Notes under the pieces: generated by a model
Databases searched by the model: none
What the model saw: the letters and a program-made list of their open reading frames with translations, nothing else
What the model was told of the DNA's origin: nothing
Position numbers and translations under genes: made by a program
Part shown: piece after piece, positions 1 to 7,149 of the stretch
How the letters are laid out: every line of letters starts with the position of its first letter
How positions within the stretch are numbered: the stretch's first letter is position 1
Assembly (NCBI GenBank): GCA_016937075.1
Contig: JAFGWQ010000082.1
Span: forward strand, 1 to 11,103
Source: Campylobacterales bacterium
GTDB taxonomy: Bacteria > Campylobacterota > Campylobacteria > Campylobacterales > Sulfurovaceae
Direction: 5' to 3'
DNA: 11,103 nucleotides

Positions 1-189
1 AGGTTTTTTTATATCTGCTTTTATTGTTTTTTCATCAACTTTTTTGAGTATCGGAATATTATTTTGACACTCCACTACTACTTTTTCAGGTTCTTTTTCA
101 TCATCCCAAATAAGACCATATTTTTTAGATTCTAGTTGTTTTATTTTTTGGATTAATTGTTCTTTAGTATAGTTCTCATATTTTTTCAT
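1..189 (-). CDS. Type III restriction-modification DNA methyltransferase (Mod), N-terminal fragment
   Basis: Reading leftwards from the ATG at 189, the frame stays open for 63 codons to the window edge, so only the N-terminus is present. It begins MKKYENYTKEQLIQKIKQLE, then has KKYGLIWDDEKEPEKVV and ends near ILKKVDEKTIKADIKKP. I recognise this from memory as the leader of Campylobacterota adenine-specific Mod methyltransferases of type III systems: a short helix, then KKYGLVWE-like, then VLxEV. If so, the full protein would methylate adenine in an asymmetric site and associate with a Res helicase-nuclease. The SAM-binding and catalytic motifs (FxGxG, DPPY) lie outside the window, so the call rests only on the leader. 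Upstream in the mRNA there is only a weak purine run (AAAGAGAAAAA) as ribosome site. The gene is divergent from the HTH gene at 353 across a box-rich control region. Some solitary methyltransferases share this leader, so a partner Res cannot be assumed. Confidence 0.5.
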   Translation of the reverse strand, partial: MKKYENYTKEQLIQKIKQLESKKYGLIWDDEKEPEKVVVECQNNIPILKKVDEKTIKADIKKP

Positions 190-193
190 AGTA

Positions 194-294
194 GCTAATA
201 TTTTTCTCTTTTTTTATTTTTTGGGCTAAATATTATCTAATAAAATCTTAATATCGCTAAATATTAGCGATATTTTTAAAAAAATAGCTAAATA
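194..294 (+). repeat. Four GCTAA(A)TA boxes at exact 31-bp spacing
   Basis: GCTAATAT starts at 194, and GCTAAATA starts at 225, 256 and 287. The starts are exactly 31 bp apart each time, about three helical turns, so all four boxes face the same side of the DNA. The bases between boxes are not conserved. The first copy lacks one A compared with the others. The arrangement resembles iterons or a multi-site operator. Confidence 0.5.
250..274. promoter_or_regulatory. Perfect 11-bp inverted repeat (candidate operator)
   Basis: The left arm AATATCGCTAA (250-260) and right arm TTAGCGATATT (264-274) are perfect reverse complements around a 3-base centre, ATA. The third GCTAA box forms part of the left arm. 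There is no following U-run on either strand, so a dimeric protein-binding site fits better than a terminator. A likely ligand is the HTH protein encoded at 353-553 (inference). Confidence 0.5.
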
Positions 295-352
295 ATGATT
301 TGTTGAGTAATCAAGCCTTATCCGTTAAGTTTTTAACAAAAAAGGTTAAAAA

Positions 353-553
353 ATGACACAACGAGATATGGCAATTTACTTGGATATTGATGTCAAAACC
401 ATACGAAATTGGAGAAAAAACAGACCAAATCTTTATAAAACAATTATGCTTGGTCTCATGGTGGATGATGTTATAGAAAAATCAGAAAAAAATATAATGG
501 AACTCAAAGAACTAAAACAAAAGTTTGAAAAACTGGATGATGCTGAAAAATAG
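353..553 (+). CDS. Small helix-turn-helix DNA-binding protein (66 aa)
   Basis: This 66-residue protein is almost entirely a DNA-binding fold. Residues 2-24 (TQRDMAIYLDIDVKTIRNWRK) read as a helix-turn-helix of the phage Cro/MerR-like or transposase-like type: 'ego-type' first helix, turn at LDID, recognition helix KTIRNWRK. The segment NRPNLYKTIMLGL follows, and residues 40-66 form a charged amphipathic helix (EKSEKNIMELKELKQKFEKL) likely to make a coiled coil or dimer. Similar short proteins with the pattern T-I-x-N-W-x-K-x-x-P-x-L-Y occur in Campylobacterota, as far as I recall, without a settled function. It is divergent from the putative type III Mod gene and next to an operator-like palindrome, so it may act as a controller of the methyltransferase and of itself. 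That role is inference. Start choice: ATG at 353 with AGG eight bases upstream. Composition is AT-rich like the Mod fragment and unlike the core genes. Confidence 0.5.
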   Translation: MTQRDMAIYLDIDVKTIRNWRKNRPNLYKTIMLGLMVDDVIEKSEKNIMELKELKQKFEKLDDAEK

Positions 554-559
554 AAAATA

Positions 560-587
560 GATCGCGGCGCTACGCTTGCGATGACGT
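560..587. repeat. REP-like palindromic repeat, degenerate copy
   Basis: A GC-rich island follows the HTH stop codon in AT-rich surroundings. ATCGC (561-565) pairs with GCGAT (578-582), with an inner GCG/CGC stem (567-569 with 573-575) around a CTA loop and one G-U pair. On the minus strand it reads CGTCATCGCAAGCGTAGCG, close to the widely dispersed bacterial intergenic repeat with core GTCATTGCGAGCG(A/T)AGCGAAGCAAT. It may act as a weak terminator for the HTH gene, but there is no U-run. Whether the genome holds more copies cannot be seen here. Confidence 0.5.
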
Positions 588-612
588 GTGCGCTTGGGAG
601 AAAAAGATAATA

Positions 613-639
613 TGTCGATTTTTTTCACTTTTTTCGACA
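613..639 (-). terminator. Weak stem-loop downstream of asnB
   Basis: TGTCGA (613-618) and TCGACA (634-639) are perfect complements across a 15-base T-rich loop, 34 bases beyond the asnB stop. In the asnB transcript the stem is followed by a mixed tail (UAUUAUCUUUUUCU) rather than an immediate U-run. This could be a poor Rho-independent terminator. The large homopolymeric loop makes it doubtful. Confidence 0.5.
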
Positions 640-672
640 CGTTATATAAACATGTAGATTGGATAAGCATAT

Positions 673-2451
673 CTAATTCCTTTCCAGCCAGCGGCACAAC
701 ATATATAATGCAAATATGTGGTGTTTAAACCCTCCGCTTGGGGCTTTTGAGAGTATGAATTCCAAAGATTCATCATTGAATATTTTTTTCTCTCTCTGGA
801 CTCGCCTGATGAGTTCCAGTTCATTCTCTTCGAGCAGCCACTCCATATACGGATAGCTAAAACCTCGTTTTTTGCGCTCCACAATATCTGATGGCATATA
901 CCTGTATGATATTTGTTTGATGATATCTTTTGATGTTTGCCCAAAACGAACATCCGGATCTATACTAAAGGCAAGATTTACAACACTAGGATCCAAAAAA
1001 GGACTTCTAGCTTCTATCCCGCAAGCCATACTAACTCTGTCTAGCTTAGTTAAAAATAGCTCTCCGAGTTTGACTTTCATGTCACAAAAACTATACCAAT
1101 CTATGATGTTTTTTCTACCGCTTTGCTCAAACTCTTTCCAATAAGACTCTAAGTATTGCAAAGAATTGTCATCTTTTACATTTTGTTTTAAAAGCCTGTT
1201 TTGCTGCAGATCCGTAAAAAGTTCGGCAGTTGAACGAAACAACAATGAGCCCCCAAAAACTCTCTTGTACCATTCCCACTCTTTGTTCGGTGAATAATGA
1301 GATCTCAAAAACCCTTGAAGCCAATTTTTATACTTAAGCTGCGAGGCTTGTTCTATATCATGATACTCTTTATATGTCTTATATCCCAAAAAAAGCTCAT
1401 CACTTCCGTCTCCGGTTAGCACTACCCTTTTGCCATGCTTTTTAACGTCTTTTAATAGCGCGAGTAATGGGATGCTCGCTGGATCCCCTAATGGCTGATC
1501 TAGTATATCCTCTACCTCGTTTAACGCATCGAAAAATTTTTCTTTTGTGAGTATGGATTCATAATGATTAGAACCTATATGTTTTGCGACTTTGCTAGCA
1601 TATCCCCTTTCATCATAGGAAGCAAACCTATCTTCATATCCCATACAAAAAGTATCAATTTTTTGGTGTTCTGATGCCATTGCTGCGACCAAAGACGAAT
1701 CGATGCCCCCAGAGAGCAGCGATCCCCATGAAATATTGTCAGAAGGGATTCTTTTCGATACAGCCTCTATAAGCGCATCTTTGGCGGCATCGACAGCGTC
1801 TTTTGAATTTGTATATATAATTTTGTTTTTTAATGGCGAAAAAGAGGATTTTATCATTATTTTTCCATCTTTAAAGCTCAAAAACGATCCTGCCGGCAAT
1901 GCAAAGATATTGGCATAAAATGTATTTGGCGCGAGTGTCGTCTGAAAACTTAGATAAGGCAAAATTGCCTTTTTATCAATTTGCAAATTATTGCCCAAAG
2001 CCTTTATCTCGCTTGCAAACCAAAATTCATCTTTTTTTTGCGAATAAAAAAGAGGTTTTTTTCCTATATTGTCACGAAAAAGCTTTAGCTCATTACCGTC
2101 ATAAATAGCTATTGCATACATTCCGTTTATATGATTGACAAAATTATCGCCCCAAAATTTATAAGATTCCAAGATGACCTTCGCTTCAGATGGTTCATCA
2201 ATTCCCAACTCTAATGCCAACTTCTTATAATTATATATCTCTCCATTGAAAACGATTATATATTTGTCTTCTACAAACGGCTGATCGATATTCTTACCAA
2301 AAGAGGTAATAGCCAAACGATGAATACCAAAAAAATATTTTTCAGATGCAACAAATGCACTATCATCTTCTCCTCGATGAGCCAAAGCTATAAAATTATC
2401 TTTTGCTACTGTCTCGTCATAACTGCCTATTATGCCAAAAATAGCACACAT
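673..2451 (-). CDS. asnB: Asparagine synthase (glutamine-hydrolysing), AsnB family
   Basis: AsnB makes asparagine from aspartate, glutamine and ATP in the cytoplasm. The 592-residue protein has both family domains. Residues 2 to about 190 are a class II glutamine amidotransferase with the N-terminal nucleophile Cys2 after Met removal, HRGEDDSAF (25-33), FNGEIYNY (68-75) and GMYAIAIYD (110-118). From about 215 comes the synthetase domain with the pyrophosphate loop SGGIDSS (247-253), QPLGDPASIPLL (319-330) and TGDGSDELFLGY (346-357). HRGED replaces the common HRGPD, and RDNIGKKPLFY replaces RDRxGxKPLYY. Both look like subfamily variation because every catalytic signature is kept. Paralogues of this family also amidate sugars in surface-polysaccharide loci, but no glycan genes are visible here. 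The ATG at 2451 has an excellent ribosome site (GAGGAG, seven bases upstream). The gene diverges from topA, with a TATAAT at 2484-2489 and a palindrome over its likely start site. Confidence 0.5.
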   Translation of the reverse strand: MCAIFGIIGSYDETVAKDNFIALAHRGEDDSAFVASEKYFFGIHRLAITSFGKNIDQPFVEDKYIIVFNGEIYNYKKLALELGIDEPSEAKVILESYKFWGDNFVNHINGMYAIAIYDGNELKLFRDNIGKKPLFYSQKKDEFWFASEIKALGNNLQIDKKAILPYLSFQTTLAPNTFYANIFALPAGSFLSFKDGKIMIKSSFSPLKNKIIYTNSKDAVDAAKDALIEAVSKRIPSDNISWGSLLSGGIDSSLVAAMASEHQKIDTFCMGYEDRFASYDERGYASKVAKHIGSNHYESILTKEKFFDALNEVEDILDQPLGDPASIPLLALLKDVKKHGKRVVLTGDGSDELFLGYKTYKEYHDIEQASQLKYKNWLQGFLRSHYSPNKEWEWYKRVFGGSLLFRSTAELFTDLQQNRLLKQNVKDDNSLQYLESYWKEFEQSGRKNIIDWYSFCDMKVKLGELFLTKLDRVSMACGIEARSPFLDPSVVNLAFSIDPDVRFGQTSKDIIKQISYRYMPSDIVERKKRGFSYPYMEWLLEENELELIRRVQREKKIFNDESLEFILSKAPSGGFKHHIFALYMLCRWLERN

Positions 2452-2467
2452 ACATCATCTCCTCGGG

Positions 2468-2482
2468 ATGTCAAATTGACAT
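2468..2482. promoter_or_regulatory. Operator-like palindrome ATGTCAA-A-TTGACAT
   Basis: ATGTCAA (2468-2474) and TTGACAT (2476-2482) are perfect inverted arms around a single base. It contains TGTCA-N3-TGACA (2469-2481), the same pattern found between recA and mqnD. It sits immediately downstream of the asnB -10, covering the predicted transcription start (about 2477), which is a typical repressor position. Confidence 0.5.
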
Positions 2483-2483
2483 T

Positions 2484-2489
2484 ATTATA
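2484..2489 (-). promoter_or_regulatory. asnB promoter -10 (TATAAT)
   Basis: A consensus TATAAT lies on the minus strand, preceded by A-rich DNA and no clear -35, as is common in Campylobacterota. The predicted start near 2477 leaves a leader of about 26 bases before the asnB ATG. Confidence 0.5.
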
Positions 2490-2507
2490 CTCTTTTGTTT
2501 TCTTTTG

Positions 2508-2516
2508 TGTTACAAT
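2508..2516 (+). promoter_or_regulatory. topA promoter, extended -10 (TGT-TACAAT)
   Basis: TGT TACAAT follows a T-rich stretch (2491-2507), matching the extended -10 plus T-tract form of Campylobacterota housekeeping promoters. The predicted start near 2523 gives a short leader of about 25 bases before the topA ATG at 2549. Confidence 0.5.
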
Positions 2517-2548
2517 ACCACAAAAATATTCACAGAGTACCTATTATT

Positions 2549-4756
2549 ATGAAAAATTTGATTATCGTGGAATCTCCAGCCAAAGCCCGAACCATTGGGG
2601 GCTTTTTAGGCAAAGACTACAAAGTTGTTGCATCAAAAGGTCACATACGCGACCTCCCTAAACACAACTTTGGCATTACAATTGATGAAAAGAGCGGTGA
2701 TTTTATTCCTCAGTATGCTATTCCAAAAGAAGCAGCAGCTACAGTTAAAGAATTAAAATCTCTTGCCAAAGAAGCCGAAAATATATTTATCGCGACGGAT
2801 GAAGATAGAGAAGGAGAAGCTATAGGATATCATATAGCTATGGCTATCGGCAAAAATCCGTCTATCTTGCCGCGTATTGTGTTTCACGAGATTACCAAGC
2901 AAGCTATCAATCATGCTCTTGAAAATCCGCGCAAAATAGATATGCTTAGCGTCGATGCGCAGCAAACAAGACGTTTACTGGATAGAATGGTAGGATATAA
3001 ACTTTCTCCGCTTTTAGCAAGTAAAATACAAAGAGGATTAAGCGCAGGTAGAGTACAAAGTGCTGCTCTCAAAATTGTAGTAGACAAAGAACGTGAAATT
3101 AATGCTTTTCAAAGCCAAGAATACTGGAGCATAGAAGGTATTTTTGAAAAAGATATTGACGCTATGCTTGTTGCTTATCAAGAGAAAAAGATAGACAAAC
3201 TTACTATCGAAAATGAAAGCCAAGCAAAAGAGATAGAAAGCGCTGCCAAACACGATACATTTATAGTATCAGATATAGAAACTAAATCCAAAAAAAGCAA
3301 AACCCCGCCTCCGTTTATGACATCCACATTACAGCAAAGCGCCTCCACTCAGCTTGGTTTTTCTCCCAAAAAAACTATGACCATAGCCCAAAAATTATAT
3401 GAAGGCGTCAAAACAGATAAAGGCACAGCCGGTGTGATCACTTATATGAGAACTGATAGTCTCAATTTAGCGAGCGAAGCTGTAGAATTGGCTAGAGATT
3501 ATATACAAACTAATTTTGGAGATACATATCTGCCAAGCAAACCAAAGATATATAGCACAAAATCAAAAGGAGCCCAAGAAGCTCACGAAGCAATACGCCC
3601 GACCATGATAGATTTTGATCCTGCCAAGGCCAGTGCTTATCTAGCTGCAGATGAACTTAAATTGTATCGTCTTATATATAATCGCTTTTTGGCATGCCAA
3701 ATGAATGAAGCTGTTATCGAATCGCAAGCTATTATTTTTAAAGGGAAAGATACTACATTTAAAGCCAATGGCAAAAGACTTATATTCGATGGGTTTTATA
3801 AAGTTACAGGATATAACGAAAAGGATAAATTATTGCCTCCTCTGGTTTTACATTCTCCAGCTGAACTTACCGGTATCAAAACAACTCAACACTTCACAGA
3901 GCCGCCGGCTAGATATAATGAAGCAAGCCTTATCAAGATGCTTGAATCCCTTGGAATAGGCCGTCCAAGCACATATGCACCTACCATAACCATATTAGAT
4001 ACCAGAAAATATATAGAGATAAAAGAGAAACGAATATATCCTACTGAAATTGCATTTTTAGTTACTACTATGCTAGAAGAGCATTTCCCTGAAATTGTTG
4101 ATAGTAGTTTTACGGCAAATATGGAAGAAAAACTTGACCTTGTAGCTAATGGCGAACAGGATTGGCAAAAAATGCTAAAAGAGTTTTACGGTACATTTTT
4201 GCTCAAATTAGCTGAAGGTAAAAAAAACATAGCCAGTCTCAAGACTGCTACACCGACAGGTGAAATTTGTCCTGAATGCGGTGGCGAACTATTGCTCCGA
4301 AAAGGTAGATTTGGAGAATTTGTAGCATGCAGCAATTTCCCAAAATGCAAATATACAAAAAATCTAAACGAAACCGAGCAAAATGATACAAGCGTGCCAT
4401 CAGAAGTCACCAGTGAAATTTGCGACAAATGCGGCTCACCAATGGTCATTAAAGATAGCAAACGAGGTAAATTTTTAGCCTGTTCGGCATATCCTAAATG
4501 CAAAAATGCAAAACCCCTAACTCCTCCAAAAGAGCTAACCGTACCATGTCCGGAATGCGGCGGCAAACTATATGAAAGACAAGGGAAAAGGGGAACCTTT
4601 TATGGATGCAGCAATTATCCAAAATGCAAATTTATTGCCAACTTTGAACCTGTTGATCGCCATTGCAGCGAATGCGGATATCTTATGGGCAAAAAAACAT
4701 TAAAAACCAAAACTGTATATGAGTGCTTTAAATGCAAGCACAAGGAAGAAGCATAA
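2549..4756 (+). CDS. topA: DNA topoisomerase I (type IA)
   Basis: TopA relaxes negatively supercoiled DNA by cutting one strand through a 5'-phosphotyrosine link. The 735-residue protein starts MKNLIIVESPAKA with the TOPRIM glutamate (E8) and has the second acidic motif ATDEDREGEA (82-91; D84, D86) and GLSAGRVQSAAL (163-174). The active-site tyrosine is Y299 in GVITYMRTDS. The zinc-ribbon tail has three canonical C4 units starting at C574, C625 and C667, each ending in the CSxxPKC pattern. A fourth, shorter unit follows at C706/C709/C726/C729 (CSECG...CFKC). I chose the ATG at 2549 because family homology starts there. A longer in-frame start at 2495 would add 18 residues lacking family character and would lie upstream of the -10. 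The ribosome site is weak (AGAG near 2534-2537). Its stop codon overlaps the bioB start by one base. Confidence 0.5.
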   Translation: MKNLIIVESPAKARTIGGFLGKDYKVVASKGHIRDLPKHNFGITIDEKSGDFIPQYAIPKEAAATVKELKSLAKEAENIFIATDEDREGEAIGYHIAMAIGKNPSILPRIVFHEITKQAINHALENPRKIDMLSVDAQQTRRLLDRMVGYKLSPLLASKIQRGLSAGRVQSAALKIVVDKEREINAFQSQEYWSIEGIFEKDIDAMLVAYQEKKIDKLTIENESQAKEIESAAKHDTFIVSDIETKSKKSKTPPPFMTSTLQQSASTQLGFSPKKTMTIAQKLYEGVKTDKGTAGVITYMRTDSLNLASEAVELARDYIQTNFGDTYLPSKPKIYSTKSKGAQEAHEAIRPTMIDFDPAKASAYLAADELKLYRLIYNRFLACQMNEAVIESQAIIFKGKDTTFKANGKRLIFDGFYKVTGYNEKDKLLPPLVLHSPAELTGIKTTQHFTEPPARYNEASLIKMLESLGIGRPSTYAPTITILDTRKYIEIKEKRIYPTEIAFLVTTMLEEHFPEIVDSSFTANMEEKLDLVANGEQDWQKMLKEFYGTFLLKLAEGKKNIASLKTATPTGEICPECGGELLLRKGRFGEFVACSNFPKCKYTKNLNETEQNDTSVPSEVTSEICDKCGSPMVIKDSKRGKFLACSAYPKCKNAKPLTPPKELTVPCPECGGKLYERQGKRGTFYGCSNYPKCKFIANFEPVDRHCSECGYLMGKKTLKTKTVYECFKCKHKEEA

Positions 4757-5610
4757 TGTCAAAAGAAATTTTTTTATGTGCTATAAATAATATTCTTAGT
4801 GGCACTTGTGCTGAGGATTGCGCATTTTGTACTCAAAGTGTACGCTACCATGCCGACATTGAGCGATACAATTATAAACCATTGGAACAGATCATCAAAG
4901 AAGCCAAGCTTGCCAAAGAAGCTGGTGCATTTGGTTATTGTTTAGTAACAGCAGGCAAAGGTTTGGATGATAAAAAAACAGAATATATTGCCACAGCAGC
5001 CAAAGCCATAAAAAAAGAAATTGATGGCTTACACCTTATAGGATGCAATGGCATTGCAAACATTGAACAGCTTCGCTACTTAAAAGAGAGCGGGATAGAT
5101 AGCTATAATCACAATCTAGAAACGTCGCCCTCATATTATCAGAAAATTTGCACGACTCATAGCTGGGAAGAGAGATATGAGACTTGTCAAAATGTAAAAT
5201 CGGTCGGCCTATCATTGTGTACCGGTGGAATTTTCGGTATGGGAGAAAGCGATGAAGACAGACTGGCTCTTATAGATGCGATATTGTCTCTCCAGCCTGA
5301 AGCCGTACCGCTTAATTTCTATCACCCAAATCCCGCTCTTCCTATCAAATCAAGAAATATAAATCCTAATGAAGCTATTCAAATCATATCACAAATGCAC
5401 AAAGGATTGGGAGACAACAAGATCTTGATGGTAGCAGGAGGAAGAGAACTTTTATTTGGCGGAATGGAAAAAGCTATGTTTGATGCCGGTATAAATGCTA
5501 TTGTCATAGGCAACTACCTTACTACGCATGGCGATGAGCCACAAAGCGATATAGAAATGCTTGACAAATTGGGACTAAAAATAGCCACCTATTGCCCAGA
5601 TCATAATTAA
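4756..5610 (+). CDS. bioB: Biotin synthase, radical SAM
   Basis: BioB inserts sulfur into dethiobiotin, the last step of biotin synthesis, using a 4Fe-4S radical-SAM cluster and a sacrificial 2Fe-2S cluster. The 284-residue protein has the CxxxCxxC motif at C18, C22 and C25. The auxiliary cluster ligands fit C62 (YCLVTAGKG), C97 (LIGCNG), C155 (SLCTGGIFGMGE) and R230 (AGGREL). YNHNLETSP (117-125) is another family signature. Relative to the E. coli enzyme (346 residues) it lacks about 35 N-terminal residues and some C-terminal ones, which matches the short Campylobacterota form. The ATG overlaps the topA stop (TAATG), with AAGGAAG eight bases upstream inside topA, so it is cotranscribed and probably translationally coupled. 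The topA-bioB pair is, to my knowledge, conserved in Campylobacter. No other bio genes are in the window. Its stop codon overlaps that of the convergent ftsB-like gene. Confidence 0.5.
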   Translation: MSKEIFLCAINNILSGTCAEDCAFCTQSVRYHADIERYNYKPLEQIIKEAKLAKEAGAFGYCLVTAGKGLDDKKTEYIATAAKAIKKEIDGLHLIGCNGIANIEQLRYLKESGIDSYNHNLETSPSYYQKICTTHSWEERYETCQNVKSVGLSLCTGGIFGMGESDEDRLALIDAILSLQPEAVPLNFYHPNPALPIKSRNINPNEAIQIISQMHKGLGDNKILMVAGGRELLFGGMEKAMFDAGINAIVIGNYLTTHGDEPQSDIEMLDKLGLKIATYCPDHN

Positions 5611-5867
5611 TTGTTTTTGGGTTCTAACTGTTTGAGCAAAAAATACTCTTTTTGCAGTTCTTGATTTTTATTTTTGGTATCTGCAATCTCTTTGCTTAAC
5701 TCTTGTTTTTCTTGTTTCAAATGCCAAAGCGCCAATATGGAATTTTCACCAAACAATATTACGCCAAGATAGATTCCCATAAAAATGATCAATCCAAAGG
5801 CTATAATTATTTTTTTAATTCCTATATCACGTAATGTATCTAAATCAAAATAATCATTAATAGCCAT
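5607..5867 (-). CDS. FtsB/DivIC-type septum formation initiator-like membrane protein
   Basis: This 86-residue bitopic protein has a short cytoplasmic N-terminus (MAINDYFDLDTLRDIGIKK), one membrane helix at about residues 19-41 (IIIAFGLIIFMGIYLGVIL) and a charged periplasmic coiled coil at about 48-80 (HLKQEKQELSKEIADTKNKN). That layout and size match the FtsB/DivIC family, which links FtsQ and FtsL in the divisome. Sequence conservation in the family is low, so the call is by architecture and position. The same place directly after eno is occupied by a similar small protein in Campylobacter. Only five bases separate its ATG from the eno stop, and no good Shine-Dalgarno is seen, so translation probably depends on coupling with eno. 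Its stop overlaps the bioB stop on the other strand, leaving no room for a terminator. Confidence 0.5.
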   Translation of the reverse strand: MAINDYFDLDTLRDIGIKKIIIAFGLIIFMGIYLGVILFGENSILALWHLKQEKQELSKEIADTKNKNQELQKEYFLLKQLEPKNN

Positions 5868-5872
5868 AGAGA

Positions 5873-7144
5873 TTATTTAAATAATGCGCTTCCTAAATAT
5901 TCGCTATTTTCAACTTCTCTCTCAATTTCGAGCAACCTATTATATTTAGCTATTCTATCACTTCTGGCAGTTGATCCTGTTTTGATCTCGCCGGTATTTA
6001 GTGCTACGGCAAAATCGGCTATAAATGCGTCTTCGCTCTCACCTGAACGATGGCTCATAACACACTTATATCCGTTTCTTTGAGCAAGTCTTACTGTTTG
6101 CATAGTTTCGCTTACTGTTCCAATTTGGTTTGGCTTGATAAGAATTGAATTACCAATACCTTTTTCTATACCTTGAGCCAAAATCTTAACATTTGTAACA
6201 AAAAGGTCATCTCCAACCAATTGTACCTTGCCGCCAAGTCTGTCAGTCAATATTTTCCAACCATCCCAATCATCTTCACTTAAGCCGTCTTCTATTGATA
6301 CGATCGGATATTTATCGCACAACATTGCATAATAATCTACAAGTTCGGCGCTGTCAAGTTTTCTATCTTCTGAATGCAGATGATATACGCCCTTTTCTAC
6401 TTCAAGTTCGCTGCTAGCGACATCAAGGGCTATTGCTATTTGTTCACCAGGAATATATCCGGCTTTTTTGATAGCTTCAATAATTACGGCTATCGGCTCT
6501 TCATTGTTTGAGAGATTTGGGGCGAATCCGCCTTCGTCACCTACTGCTGTGCTCTCTCCCATATCATTAATGATTTTTTTAAGGTGATGATAAACTTCTG
6601 CACTCGCTCTGAGACCTTCTGAAAACTTATCAAATCCTACAGGCATTATCATATACTCTTGAAAGTCAACAGAATTGTTTGCATGCGCTCCGCCATTGAT
6701 GATATTAAGCATAGGCACAGGCATAACCATAGCATTTGCTCCGCCCAGATAACGATAAAGCGGTATTCTTAGCGACTCAGCAGCTGCTCTTGCTACTGCC
6801 ATAGAAACACCAAGTGTCGCATTTGCACCTAGGTTGCCGTAGTTATCTGTACCATCTAGATCTTTTAGTAAAGTATCAATGCCTGATTGATCAAACGGGC
6901 TTAGTCCGATCAGAGCTTCTGCTATAGTGATATTGATATTTTCGCAAGCTTTAAGCACCCCTTTGCCCATATATCGCTCGCCGCCGTCTCTAAGCTCCAA
7001 AGCTTCTCTCTTGCCGGTACTTGCGCCGCTTGGCACAATAGCACTCGCCATAGTGCCATCGCTCAAAACTATCGTAGCCCTAACAGTAGGATTGCCTCTA
7101 CTGTCCATAATCTCATCAGCTCTAATATCATCAATATAAATCAT
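5873..7144 (-). CDS. eno: Enolase (phosphopyruvate hydratase)
   Basis: Enolase interconverts 2-phosphoglycerate and phosphoenolpyruvate in glycolysis and gluconeogenesis, with Mg2+, in the cytoplasm. The 423-residue protein is close to the usual length of about 430. It has DSRGNPTV (14-21), the substrate loop SGASTGKREALEL (39-51), H154 in GGAHAN and the catalytic glutamate E204 in VGDEGGFAPN. The metal ligands are D241, E285 (SIEDGL) and D312 (GDDLFVTN). The catalytic lysine is K337 in the signature ILIKPNQIGTVSET, followed by SHRSGES (364-370) and K388. All key residues are present. The ATG at 7144 has AGAGGA seven bases upstream. It follows recA by 59 bases with a likely promoter of its own, and is followed almost directly by the ftsB-like gene. 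The order recA-eno-small coiled-coil protein is a known Campylobacter arrangement. Confidence 0.5.
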   Translation of the reverse strand: MIYIDDIRADEIMDSRGNPTVRATIVLSDGTMASAIVPSGASTGKREALELRDGGERYMGKGVLKACENINITIAEALIGLSPFDQSGIDTLLKDLDGTDNYGNLGANATLGVSMAVARAAAESLRIPLYRYLGGANAMVMPVPMLNIINGGAHANNSVDFQEYMIMPVGFDKFSEGLRASAEVYHHLKKIINDMGESTAVGDEGGFAPNLSNNEEPIAVIIEAIKKAGYIPGEQIAIALDVASSELEVEKGVYHLHSEDRKLDSAELVDYYAMLCDKYPIVSIEDGLSEDDWDGWKILTDRLGGKVQLVGDDLFVTNVKILAQGIEKGIGNSILIKPNQIGTVSETMQTVRLAQRNGYKCVMSHRSGESEDAFIADFAVALNTGEIKTGSTARSDRIAKYNRLLEIEREVENSEYLGSALFK

Positions 7145-7149
7145 AACTA

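Larger units (their letters stand above)
190..352. promoter_or_regulatory. Divergent control region between Mod and HTH genes
   Basis: This is 163 bp of very AT-rich DNA between two divergent start codons. It holds four GCTAA-type boxes at a 31-bp period, a perfect inverted repeat at 250-274, and a second small inverted repeat at 324-337 (GTTAA-GTTT-TTAAC) just before the HTH ribosome site (AGG at 343-345, eight bases before the ATG). A possible -10 for the Mod gene on the minus strand is GATAAT at 232-237, which lies between the second and third boxes. No convincing -10 for the HTH gene was found. Dense repeats plus an adjacent small DNA-binding protein suggest an autoregulated switch, which is an inference. 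Confidence 0.5.

Noticed and set aside
201..222. Poly-T runs upstream of the Mod gene as a phase-variable tract
   Set aside because: The runs are broken (TTTTTCTC, T7, A, T6), lie outside the reading frame and are common in this AT-rich DNA; no long G/C tract is seen.
303..314. TTGA-N4-TCAA as an FNR/CRP-type box upstream of the HTH gene
   Set aside because: The FNR consensus is TTGAT-N4-ATCAA (14 bp). This one is two bases shorter and lacks the inner T/A pair.
194..317. 31-bp periodic boxes as a short CRISPR array
   Set aside because: Only about eight bases per unit are conserved, far too short for CRISPR repeats, and there are no cas genes.
642..953. 103-codon open frame on the minus strand overlapping the 3' end of asnB
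   Set aside because: It lies in another frame inside the well-conserved AsnB C-terminus, with no independent support.
2495..2548. 18-residue N-terminal extension of TopA from an upstream ATG
   Set aside because: The extension starts upstream of the predicted -10 and lacks family similarity; TopA proteins begin at MKNLIIVESPAK.
4186..4566. 126-codon open frame on the minus strand opposite topA
   Set aside because: It is antisense to the repeated zinc ribbons of TopA, has no ribosome site and resembles no protein family.
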